64,000 nt of DNA from Edaphobacter bradus (lineage in GTDB: Bacteria > Acidobacteriota > Terriglobia > Terriglobales > Acidobacteriaceae), in assembly GCF_025685645.1 (NCBI RefSeq), contig NZ_JAGSYF010000002.1, positions 804,906 through 868,905 on the forward strand, read 5' to 3'. Positions 7,541 to 14,575 of this stretch are shown piece by piece (within the stretch, counting starts at the first letter, position 1; the number at the start of each line of letters is the position of its first letter). The position numbers and the translations under genes were made by a program. Under the pieces are notes generated by a model that saw only the letters and a program-made list of their open reading frames with translations, had not been told where the DNA came from and ran no database searches.

Positions 7541-7828
7541 ATGCAGGTTCTCCTCAAGAAGGCCGATTCGACCCACGATATTCAGTGCAGCATCTGTAAC
7601 CAGGGCTTCCGCCTCTATTGGGAGCGCACCTCGCCCGCCGAGCGCGCCACCATGCGCGCCATCGTCGGGGCCGAGCTCCGCCATCAGCACACCACCGACC
7701 AGACAGCATCGGCCCACCCCGACGCTCCTTTCAACATGCCAGACTGGGCCGGCCCGCCTCAATATTCAGGCGCCGCCCTGCTCGGGGGCCATACCGGCCT
7801 CCACCGCACAGTCCGCAGCAGCCGCTAG
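7541..7828 (+). CDS. Small CxxC protein (paralog of the one at 6359)
   Basis: 95 residues, same plan as the protein at 6359: MQVLLKKADSTHDIQCSICNQGFRLYWERTSPAERATMRAIVG, then HPDAPFNMPDWAGPPQYSGAALLGG. It has about twelve extra C-terminal residues (HTGLHRTVRSSR). The single CSIC motif could be half of a metal site. A rho-independent terminator follows at 7887, so it is a monocistronic unit or the last gene of one. Function unknown. Confidence 0.65.
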   Translation: MQVLLKKADSTHDIQCSICNQGFRLYWERTSPAERATMRAIVGAELRHQHTTDQTASAHPDAPFNMPDWAGPPQYSGAALLGGHTGLHRTVRSSR

Positions 7829-7886
7829 CGTCGGCAATCACTTCGAGTACAGAGAACACTACACAACCCGCTCTTCTTCCTTAGCT

Positions 7887-7916
7887 CGGGCCGTCCTACG
7901 ACGGCCCGTTCTTTTT
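7887..7916 (+). terminator. Rho-independent terminator after the CxxC gene
   Basis: Arms CGGGCCGT (7887-7894) and ACGGCCCG (7901-7908) enclose CCTACG and are followed by TTCTTTTTG. A perfect 8-bp stem with a T-tract on the plus strand. Confidence 0.85.
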
Positions 7917-8017
7917 GTGCCGAACTCCCGGCAGGTCCAATCCACCGGCACGTAAAAAAGGGACCGCACCTCATGAGAGGACACGATCCCACAGGACAGG
8001 AAAAACGTTTTGGTGAC

Positions 8018-8158
8018 TTACGCCGTCTTGATGGCGGCAGTTTCGGCTTCAACGTGCTGAGCCGGCATATGTTTCTTTAACCAGACATTGGCCCTCCACC
8101 GCCCAAAAAAGGGTGCCGCGGCGATAAGAAAAGCCGATACAGCCAAAGCAAGTCGCAT
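8018..8158 (-). CDS. Small membrane protein, 46 residues
   Basis: An ATG at 8158 on the minus strand is preceded by a strong AGGAG eight bases upstream (GAGAGGAGATGTGAG). The product begins MRLALAVSAFLIAAAPFFG, a single hydrophobic segment or signal peptide, followed by a basic patch (RWRANVWLKKHMP) and ends in AETAAIKTA. A longer frame reaching to 8284 lacks such a start signal. No family recognised. Confidence 0.55.
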   Translation of the reverse strand: MRLALAVSAFLIAAAPFFGRWRANVWLKKHMPAQHVEAETAAIKTA

Positions 8159-8576
8159 TCTCACATCTCCTCTCTCCCCGAAGGTTGCTGCTGCCTTCAG
8201 GGCCGCGGGGCGCGGAGGTCTCTTTCTTCGGCCCCGCTCAGCCAGCGTCTCCCCACTATGCGACCAGCAAACGAGCCTCAACATCCCACCTTCTGGTCAC
8301 CGCTCCAACGTTTGCGTTATATGCCCATCCCACCTTCGTGGGATAGTGCCGAAACCGTCACCCCGGAACCTTCTCGGCTACCCCCTCAAACTCCCGCCAC
8401 CGCGCCACGCGCCCTTTGCGTAACTTTGCGCCTGCGTTCGGTGCCTTTGCTGTTGCCCTTGTCTTTCTGGTTGTCATCCCCGAAGAGCCTGCTCTGAGCG
8501 AAGTCGAACGGGGACCTGCTTTTGCCGTGCCGGACACCCCACACCCGCACCATCTCAGAAGCACTAGAATAACCCC
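8159..8576. other. Intergenic region rich in dispersed repeats
   Basis: No gene seen. Contains a short palindrome-A-like copy (CCCATCCCACCTTCGTGGGATAGTGCC in two arms, about 8321-8347) and a D-C repeat mosaic at about 8405-8520 (TTTGCGCCTGCGTTCGGTGC; GAGCGAAGTCGAACGGGG) that parallels 7275-7365. The promoter for folC must lie within the last 60 bases, but no clear -35/-10 pair stands out. Confidence 0.5.
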
Positions 8577-10070
8577 ATGTCCTACTCCGCGGCGGTCGAT
8601 CACCTCTACGCCCTGGGCCACGAGCTAGCCCCAACCTCGCCCTCTACCCCCCGCCGCAAGTTCGACCTCGAGCACATGCGCATCCTCGCCCACGCGCTCG
8701 GCGATCCGCAGGCCACCTTCCCCTCCGTCCTGATCGCCGGAACCAACGGCAAGGGCTCGACCTCCGCCTCGCTGGCCAGCATCCTCACCGCCGCCGGCTA
8801 CCGTACCGCGCTCTACACCTCCCCTCACCTCTCCCGCGTCAACGAGCGCATCCAGGTCAGCGGCACCTCCATCTCCGACGACGACTTCGCCCGCCTCTAC
8901 TTCCGCGTCGACGACACCGCCCAGCGCCTCGTCCGCGAAGCCGCGCTGCCCCAACACCCCAGCTTCTTCGAGACCCTCACCGCCCTCGCCTTCGCTTATT
9001 TCGCGGAGCAACAAATCGACATCGCCATCCTCGAAGTCGGCATGGGAGGCCGCCTCGACGCCACCAACATCGTCGAGCCGCTGTTGTCGATCATCACCGA
9101 CATCTCCCTCGACCACCAGGACTACCTCGGCCACACCATCGCCGAGATCGCCCGCGAGAAAGCTGGAATCCTGCGCCCCCGCGGAACCCTCATCACCATC
9201 CCCCAGCACCCCGAGGCCAACCAGGCCATCGGCGAAGTCGCCGCCACGCTCGACCTCCACGCCATCAGCGCCGCCCCCTACGTCCCCCACACTCCCATTG
9301 CCACCGATCAGGAAGATAAGAGTGTCCTGAGCGAAGCTCGGGTGCCCCATCCTTCGCAGCTTCACCGCGAAGGGTGGGAATCACAGACCCTCCCCCGCAA
9401 CCGCTACTCCCTCACGCTCGCCGGCCAACCCCTCGAGATCGACTCTCCCCTTCTCGGCCAGCACCAGCAGCGCAACATCGCCCTCGCCATTGCCGCTGCA
9501 GAAGAATTACGTAACCCAATGAGTTACAAATCGTTAATAAGCAACAGTAATAGTTACAAAATCACCAACCAACAGATAGAAGAAGGTATCCGCAACACGC
9601 GCTGGCCTGGCCGTCTGGAGCTCATCCGCCTCCCCGAAGGCCCTGCGCTCATTCTCGACGTCGCCCACAACCCCGCCGGCGCCTGGACGCTCCGCGCCGC
9701 CATCTCCCAGCTCCCCGAGGAGCAGCCCCGCACCCTCCTCTTCTCCTGCCTGCGCGACAAAGACATCCGCGAGATGACCCAGATCCTCCTGCCGCTCTTC
9801 GACTCCAGCGCCGACCGCCCCCCCTCAAGATGGAAGGACCACGTCCTCTTCGCCCCCATCCACAACCCGCGCGCCGCCTCGCTCGACGATCTCCTCGCCG
9901 CCGCTCGCTCCCTCGACGTCCCCGCCACCGCCACCGCCAGCATCGAAGCCGCCCTCGCCGAGGCCCGCCGCCTCACTCCGCCGAACGGCCTGATCCTCGC
10001 CACCGGCTCCATCTACCTCGTCGGCGAACTTCGCCAGCTCGTCCTCAATGAGGTCCTCCATACCGCATGA
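8577..10070 (+). CDS. folC: Folylpolyglutamate synthase / dihydrofolate synthase
   Basis: 497 residues of the Mur ligase superfamily. It joins glutamate to dihydropteroate or to folates using ATP. The P-loop GTNGKGSTSASLASIL is near residue 59, the family signature SPHLSRVNERIQVSG near 82, EVGMGGRLDATNIV near 158 and DISLDHQDYLG near 177; the C-terminal ligase domain begins around LILDVAHNPAGAW (about 360). It is about 60 residues longer than typical. Part of that excess is the segment SEARVPHPSQLHREGWES (about 252-270), encoded by a dispersed palindrome A in frame at 9337-9388. A short AT-rich stretch at about 9505-9560 (NPMSYKSLISNSNSYKI) also interrupts the otherwise GC-rich coding sequence. 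It overlaps plsC by ATGA, so the two are translationally coupled. Confidence 0.95.
   Translation: MSYSAAVDHLYALGHELAPTSPSTPRRKFDLEHMRILAHALGDPQATFPSVLIAGTNGKGSTSASLASILTAAGYRTALYTSPHLSRVNERIQVSGTSISDDDFARLYFRVDDTAQRLVREAALPQHPSFFETLTALAFAYFAEQQIDIAILEVGMGGRLDATNIVEPLLSIITDISLDHQDYLGHTIAEIAREKAGILRPRGTLITIPQHPEANQAIGEVAATLDLHAISAAPYVPHTPIATDQEDKSVLSEARVPHPSQLHREGWESQTLPRNRYSLTLAGQPLEIDSPLLGQHQQRNIALAIAAAEELRNPMSYKSLISNSNSYKITNQQIEEGIRNTRWPGRLELIRLPEGPALILDVAHNPAGAWTLRAAISQLPEEQPRTLLFSCLRDKDIREMTQILLPLFDSSADRPPSRWKDHVLFAPIHNPRAASLDDLLAAARSLDVPATATASIEAALAEARRLTPPNGLILATGSIYLVGELRQLVLNEVLHTA
9337..9388. repeat. Palindromic repeat A inserted in frame within folC
   Basis: Reads CGGGTGCCCCATCCTTCGCAG, in two parts, then CTTCACCGCGAAGGGTGGGAATC. 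The arms CCCATCCTTCGC and GCGAAGGGTGGG pair. The encoded peptide RVPHPSQLHREGWES is what the same repeat would encode in the same frame at the intergenic copies near 39540 and 51800 (reverse strand), which confirms it as the same element. It adds a surface loop between the central and C-terminal parts of FolC. Confidence 0.85.
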
Positions 10071-10876
10071 CCCCACAGGATCCTGTCATTTCGACCGAAG
10101 CGCAGCGGAGTGAACCCTCATCCGCGCCTATCCGTGAAAATCCGCGGTCGCCCCTGTTCCGCTGGCTCACCTACCTTGTCCTGATGCCGCTGATCGCCCT
10201 CTCGACGACCTTCTTCGGCTGCATCTCGCTCCTCTGCGGTCTATGGGACAAGTCCGGCCGCCAGCAGCACGGGATCGCGCACCTCTGGGCGCGCTCGCTG
10301 CTCATCCTCAGCCTCTCGCCGATCCGGCTCATCGGGGCCGAAAAGCTCCATCTCCAGGAGACCGCCGTCTACGCGGCCAACCACCTCAGCTACTACGACA
10401 CCCCGGTCCTCTTCGCCAAGCTTCCCTTCCAGTTCCGCATCCTCGCCAAGCAGAGCCTCTGGAAGATCCCCTTCATCGGCTGGTACCTCCGCCACTCCGG
10501 CCAGGTTCCGGTCGATCAGTCCAGCGCGCGCAACGCCGTCGCCAGCCTCAACCGCGGAGTCCAGACCCTCAGGCACGGCCTCCCGCTGGTCATCTTCCCC
10601 GAAGGCGGCCGCACCCCGGACGGCGAGGCCAAGCCCTTCGTCTCCGGAGCGGCCTACATGGCCATCAAGGCCCAGGTTCCCATCTACCCCATCACGCTCG
10701 TCGGAACCTATGAGCTGCTCCCCATGCACACCTACCACCTCAACCCGCGCCCTCTGGCCATCATCATCGGCGACCCCATCCCCACCACCGGCCTCATCAC
10801 CCGCGACGCCGACGCACTCACCCAGCGAGTCTTCGACACAATCACCGCTACCTACTTCGAGCACAGCACGAAGTAA
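10067..10876 (+). CDS. plsC: 1-acyl-sn-glycerol-3-phosphate acyltransferase (PlsC-like)
   Basis: 269 residues. It transfers an acyl chain to lysophosphatidic acid at the inner membrane. An N-terminal membrane helix (about 32-56, LTYLVLMPLIALSTTFFGCISLLCGLW) is followed by the acyltransferase signature NHLSYYD (about 105-111, the H-x4-D catalytic pair) and FPEGGRT (about 177) for glycerol-phosphate binding. The start ATG overlaps the folC stop codon. The first 27 residues look foreign: VISTEAQRSEPSSAPIRENPRS is encoded by two dispersed repeats (families C and B, 10080-10156), so the native protein probably began near the first membrane helix. A decayed copy of the 3' end of a plsC-like gene lies at 12819-12875. 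Confidence 0.9.
   Translation: MTPQDPVISTEAQRSEPSSAPIRENPRSPLFRWLTYLVLMPLIALSTTFFGCISLLCGLWDKSGRQQHGIAHLWARSLLILSLSPIRLIGAEKLHLQETAVYAANHLSYYDTPVLFAKLPFQFRILAKQSLWKIPFIGWYLRHSGQVPVDQSSARNAVASLNRGVQTLRHGLPLVIFPEGGRTPDGEAKPFVSGAAYMAIKAQVPIYPITLVGTYELLPMHTYHLNPRPLAIIIGDPIPTTGLITRDADALTQRVFDTITATYFEHSTK
10080..10156. repeat. Repeats C and B fused to the 5' end of plsC
   Basis: The block GTCATTTCGACCGAAGCGCA plus GCGGAGTGAAC (about 10084-10113) matches repeat family C (GCTTCGCTCCGGTCGGAATGAC at about 23490-23511 in reverse complement). It is followed by CTATCCGTGAAAATCCGCGG (10128-10147), a family B repeat like those at 16369, 16519 and 45072. Both are translated in frame as the N-terminus of PlsC. 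Confidence 0.7.
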
Positions 10877-10953
10877 GCACCGCCTCAGCCCACGGGCGCG
10901 TACATCATGTTGGCAGGCACTCCATACGCGCATGCACATGTCATGGGTAGGCT

Positions 10954-11076
10954 ATGCAAGGCAACTTTTCGATCTTCCTGCCGGCCGTCATTGGGCTGGC
11001 AGTACTGCTCGTCTTCGCCTTGCTTCACCTCGACCGATCGAAGGCCATCGATCCCTCCCGGAAAGCTCCTCACTGA
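10954..11076 (+). CDS. Small single-span membrane protein, 40 residues
   Basis: A short frame from ATG 10954 to TGA 11074-11076: MQGNFSIFLPAVIGLAVLLV, then FALLHLDRSKAIDPSRKAPH. It has one strong transmembrane segment followed by a basic, hydrophilic tail. GGGTAGG lies just upstream of the ATG. It sits 78 bases downstream of plsC on the same strand. No family recognised; the pattern resembles small accessory membrane proteins. Confidence 0.5.
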   Translation: MQGNFSIFLPAVIGLAVLLVFALLHLDRSKAIDPSRKAPH

Positions 11077-11190
11077 GGAAGATCTGCTACAGCAAACGAG
11101 GTCTCACCACTGAAAGGGCCCGACAGAAAGCCCTCGTGTACACTGTCTTCGTTTTTCAAGGCTTGCGACCGGACCACCCCTGAGGCCACC

Positions 11191-12045
11191 ATGCTCAACG
11201 CGCAGACGTGCAGGGTATTCACCGCAGCATCTCTCCTCCTACTCGCTTCATCGCCCGCAAGATCACAGGACACACAGCTCTGCCTCTTCAACGGAGCAGG
11301 CAACATGAGCGCACCAATCCCACCCGCCGTTATCTTGTCGGCTCCGCACGGTCCACCTTTCAGAGCCATCGTAGAAACAACCTTCGACCAGAGACTCTCT
11401 GACGGAAACTCCATTCACGGCACTGTTCGGTACCACATCGCCCGCGACTCCTCCGGGAAGACCCTGCTCGAGACGCCTTTCGGCTGCTACATCGGAGACG
11501 ACGGCCATCGCCATCAACAGATTCAGGTCACTGTGACTGATCCTTCAGGACAGACCACGACGCGCTGGCAAACGAACAACACGGCACTCAACATCGCAAC
11601 CATCTCTCACATCACCCATTCCGATCCGCCAGAGGAGGTCAAGGCAGAGGTGAAGGCCGCAGCAGCAGCAAACGCCGACAGGATTCGGAGAGAAGTAGAA
11701 GTGGTGCAGTCCCAGACTCGCCGCGAGAGCCTCGGAAGCAGCGCCTTCCAGGGCGTCTCTGCCACTGGCACAAGAACAGTCCGAACGATTCCGGCAGGCG
11801 ATGAAGGAAACACTCAGCCAATCGAGATCATCAACGAGACCTGGACATCAGGAGACCTCGGTATCACCATGAAGGCCATGAGCGATGATCCCCGGCGAGG
11901 CGGCACAACCACTGAAGTCGAAGAGATTCATCTCGGCGAACCCGACCCCGCCACGTTCTCTCCGCCACCGGGCTACACCATCAAAGAACTCACGATCAAA
12001 GAACTGAGGCCCGCCGCAACCGCAGCTCTCGTCGCCGCTCCCTAG
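11191..12045 (+). CDS. Secreted hypothetical protein
   Basis: 284 residues with an N-terminal signal peptide (MLNAQTCRVFTAASLLLLASSPARSQ, cleavage probably after ARSQ). The mature part has a beta-rich N-terminal half (RAIVETTFDQRLSDGNSIHGTVRYHIARDSSGKTLLE), a charged helical segment (EEVKAEVKAAAAANADRIRREVEVVQSQTRRES, about 148-180) and a C-terminal region with TEVEEIHLGEPDPATFSPPPGYTIKEL, a closing phrase I associate with acidobacterial periplasmic proteins of unknown role. No catalytic motif seen. Monocistronic; exported by Sec. Confidence 0.7.
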   Translation: MLNAQTCRVFTAASLLLLASSPARSQDTQLCLFNGAGNMSAPIPPAVILSAPHGPPFRAIVETTFDQRLSDGNSIHGTVRYHIARDSSGKTLLETPFGCYIGDDGHRHQQIQVTVTDPSGQTTTRWQTNNTALNIATISHITHSDPPEEVKAEVKAAAAANADRIRREVEVVQSQTRRESLGSSAFQGVSATGTRTVRTIPAGDEGNTQPIEIINETWTSGDLGITMKAMSDDPRRGGTTTEVEEIHLGEPDPATFSPPPGYTIKELTIKELRPAATAALVAAP

Positions 12046-12143
12046 GCATGTGCTTTCGAAATCTCGTCCGCAGCGCGGACGCATATCGGTGTTAATTTCC
12101 GTCGTCCCGGTTGCCTCACAGCAATGATCTAGAATGGCCGACC

Positions 12144-12815
12144 ATGCTTGAGGAGAAGTACACGGCAGTTCAATTGGAAGAAGGGCGTGCCCCGGCATTG
12201 TTCAATGCGGCTGCGCTGCTGGTTTCGTTATTAGCCGGAGCCGTCGTATTTCTCCCTTTCGCACTGAACACGTCCCCCTTGGACACAGTGATGCTGAGGG
12301 TTCCAGGCAATCAAGGTAACTGGTCGCACGCGCTCGTAGGAGCACCTTTCTTTCTTGCATTTCCCATGATTTGGCTACGCCTGCGCTCGTTCCTTTCAAA
12401 GCAACTGTCCACCTCTGCAGGACGACGCTTTAGCTGGGTTGCCGTGGGCCTTTCAATCTGCGGGACGATCCTGGTTGAGGTGCCATTCCTGTTGCACCGC
12501 GCTGGAACAAGTGAATGGCAACGCCTCGCAATCATCGGTACGGGCTTTGGCATCGAGATCGCCAGCGCGATTCTTTTGTTCCGGCACCGAAGCGACATAT
12601 TTCCTACCCGCGCCTGCTATGTCGGTCTCAACACCGCTTACCTTGCCAACGCGGCGCTCTGCCTGATTGTTTATAGCGCGGCGCAGGGCCCCATCCGTTC
12701 AAGGTCCGGCTGGCTGGTAACGATGGTGATCGTGTGGCCCATGGCTCTGGAACTTGCCCGGATATTCATCCAGACTTCCAGAACGCAAACCGCGCAAAAC
12801 AATTTTCCCCTCTAG
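12144..12815 (+). CDS. Multi-pass membrane protein of unknown function
   Basis: 223 residues from the ATG at 12144 (MLEEKYTAVQLEEGRAPAL). An in-frame TTG at 12111 would add eleven residues but has no better start signal. About six hydrophobic segments alternate with short loops: ALLVSLLAGAVVFLPFAL, ALVGAPFFLAFPMIWL, WVAVGLSICGTILVEVPFLL, LAIIGTGFGIEIASAILLF, VGLNTAYLANAALCLIVYS and WLVTMVIVWPMALELARIFI. No recognised motif. Lower G+C than neighbouring folC and plsC. Its stop codon abuts the plsC-tail remnant at 12819, so the right-hand boundary may be a recombination joint. Confidence 0.65.
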   Translation: MLEEKYTAVQLEEGRAPALFNAAALLVSLLAGAVVFLPFALNTSPLDTVMLRVPGNQGNWSHALVGAPFFLAFPMIWLRLRSFLSKQLSTSAGRRFSWVAVGLSICGTILVEVPFLLHRAGTSEWQRLAIIGTGFGIEIASAILLFRHRSDIFPTRACYVGLNTAYLANAALCLIVYSAAQGPIRSRSGWLVTMVIVWPMALELARIFIQTSRTQTAQNNFPL

Positions 12816-12818
12816 TGC

Positions 12819-12875
12819 CTTACACAGCGCGTCTTCGACATCATCACCGACACATACTTCCAACACACGCAGTGA
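12819..12875 (+). pseudogene. Remnant: 3' end of a plsC-like gene
   Basis: In frame this reads LTQRVFDIITDTYFQHTQ and stops at 12873-12875. The C-terminus of the plsC product at 10876 is LTQRVFDTITATYFEHSTK. The two match at about 14 of 18 positions with scattered, mostly conservative changes, so this is the tail of a diverged plsC copy. It starts four bases after the stop codon of the preceding gene; nothing else of plsC is present. Confidence 0.75.
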
Positions 12876-12971
12876 TAGCTTATCTCCTAGTCACTACTCG
12901 CAGCTTGTTACTTCCATTCTTCAGGCGCTTGACCCGAAGAATGGAAGAACCCGCAATCTTGCTGGCCCGGC

Positions 12972-13835
12972 CTAACGATTAATCAGATCAAGGATAGACT
13001 CCGCGTCCTCAAACACGGTCGATACCGTGAGAGCATGGAACTTTTCAGCCTCCGCCGCACGCGCGGCCTCCGCCTGCTGCACCCGCTTCTCAGCATCCAC
13101 ACCCAGGATCAGCCGCACGGGGACGTCGTCGCTGTTTGCCAGTTGTACAGTCAGCTCGGCGATTTTGCGCGGGTTGCCCTCCTCCCGTCCCTCGATGGTC
13201 CGTAGAAGTTTGAAAATCTGTCCAACGGAAGCCTCGTACTCGGGCAGAAACTCAGGGATGTTCTGGCCTGCTCGCCGTGCCCAGTTCGTCCGGATGCCGC
13301 CCGGCTCCAGTGTGCACACCTTGACACCAAACGGCGCAACCTCCATCGCCAGTGCGTCGCTGAACCCGCCGACAGCCCACTTTGCAGCGTGGTACGGCGT
13401 ATTTCCTCCGTAGGCGAGACGCCCCCCGATCGATGAGATCTGGAAGATATGGCCGCTCTTCTGCTTTCGCATTATAGGAATCGCAGCCCGGGTCGTGTAC
13501 ACGACGCCGTAGAAGCAGGTGTCCACCACGGCCTTGAAGTCCTCCGCGCTCATCTGCTCAAACGGTCCCAGCTGACCATACCCCGCGTTGTTCACCAGCA
13601 CATCCAGCCGGCCAAACGTATCCACGGCCAGCTTCACCGCAGCCTTTGCGGCCTCCTCATCGCGCACCTCGAGCCTCACCGGCTTCACGCGCTCCCCAAA
13701 CTGAGCCACCAGCGGAGCAAGCTCCTCAGTCCGCCGCGCGCCGGCCACAACGCTGTCGCCCGCAGCCAGCGCGGCTTCGGCGATATCGCGCCCTAAACCG
13801 TTTCCACTTCCCGTAATCAACCAAACCTTCGCCAT
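12972..13835 (-). CDS. Short-chain dehydrogenase/reductase
   Basis: 287 residues from the ATG at 13835, which has AGGAGG eight bases upstream; a longer frame to 13886 lacks this. Classical SDR: cofactor motif TGSGNGLGRDIAEAAL (about 8-20), LVNNAGYGQLGPFEQM (about 83), catalytic Ser in QISSIGGR (about 133) and YHAAKWAVGGFSDAL (YxxxK, about 148). It is NAD(P)-dependent and cytoplasmic; the substrate is unknown. The gene follows a TetR regulator on the same strand, and a perfect inverted repeat lies between them, so this enzyme is very likely repressed by that regulator. Confidence 0.9.
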   Translation of the reverse strand: MAKVWLITGSGNGLGRDIAEAALAAGDSVVAGARRTEELAPLVAQFGERVKPVRLEVRDEEAAKAAVKLAVDTFGRLDVLVNNAGYGQLGPFEQMSAEDFKAVVDTCFYGVVYTTRAAIPIMRKQKSGHIFQISSIGGRLAYGGNTPYHAAKWAVGGFSDALAMEVAPFGVKVCTLEPGGIRTNWARRAGQNIPEFLPEYEASVGQIFKLLRTIEGREEGNPRKIAELTVQLANSDDVPVRLILGVDAEKRVQQAEAARAAEAEKFHALTVSTVFEDAESILDLINR

Positions 13836-13862
13836 GACCAAATCCTCCTGCAGATAGGATTC

Positions 13863-13890
13863 ATAAATGAGCAAGTGGTTGCTCATTTAT
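13863..13890. promoter_or_regulatory. Operator palindrome between tetR-type gene and SDR gene
   Basis: Perfect 12-bp arms ATAAATGAGCAA (13863-13874) and TTGCTCATTTAT (13879-13890) around GTGG. It ends 27 bases upstream of the SDR start codon and lies immediately after the TetR gene. The size and symmetry fit a TetR-family operator. Confidence 0.8.
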
Positions 13891-13909
13891 TCTCGACCGG
13901 CAAAAATCT

Positions 13910-14476
13910 CTACCTCAGGGCCCGCCACACCATCGCAAATACCCGCTCCGTCAACTCGTTACGCCGCTTCGGGTGCTTTGTAATGAAGTCTATCGTCGCC
14001 TCCTGCATCGCCAATATCGTCGCCGCGGCGAACCCCGCAGGCAGACCCTTCAGCGCCCCGCGCCCGTCCAACTCGCTCAGCGTCGCATCGATCAGCTCCC
14101 GGTGCTCCGAGGTTCTCGCTCGCGTCTCCGACGTGATCAGGTCCGACACATTCAACAGCACCGAGACCTTCCGCTTAGCCGGAAACTCGATCGCCCAGTC
14201 GAGAAAGCTCGACCACACATGCCATGCACGGCGTTCAGGCCCCGCCTTCTGCGGAAAATCTGCGTTGATCCTGCTGTACACCTCACTCTTCAGCTCCAGA
14301 TAAAGCTCGTTCAGCAGCTCTTCTTTATTCGCGAAGTAAGTAAACAGCGTGCCTTCGGCAAGTCCTGCCGCCTTTGCGATCTTCGCCGTAGACGCGCCCA
14401 GTCCGCCCTCAGCGATCTCCTTCACAGCCGCCCGAAGAATCGCGGCGCGTTTTTCAGGACTCCTCAGTCGTGCCAT
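13910..14476 (-). CDS. TetR family transcriptional regulator
   Basis: 188 residues. N-terminal helix-turn-helix (about 8-55): RAAILRAAVKEIAEGGLGASTAKIAKAAGLAEGTLFTYFANKEELLNELY, the canonical TetR pattern with T.Y.F..KEEL. The C-terminal part is helical and should form the dimer and ligand pocket. It is transcribed in the same direction as the SDR gene 75 bases downstream, with a 28-bp operator palindrome between them. Expected role: ligand-released repressor of the SDR gene and perhaps of itself; the inducer is unknown. Confidence 0.9.
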   Translation of the reverse strand: MARLRSPEKRAAILRAAVKEIAEGGLGASTAKIAKAAGLAEGTLFTYFANKEELLNELYLELKSEVYSRINADFPQKAGPERRAWHVWSSFLDWAIEFPAKRKVSVLLNVSDLITSETRARTSEHRELIDATLSELDGRGALKGLPAGFAAATILAMQEATIDFITKHPKRRNELTERVFAMVWRALR

Positions 14477-14575
14477 GCTCAGCCAGACTAACAGCAGCCC
14501 CCTCTCCGCTCGCCCCCATACCTCAGAAGAACTTCAAGCTCTTCTACAGCTACAACCTCCACGATAAAATCCCAC

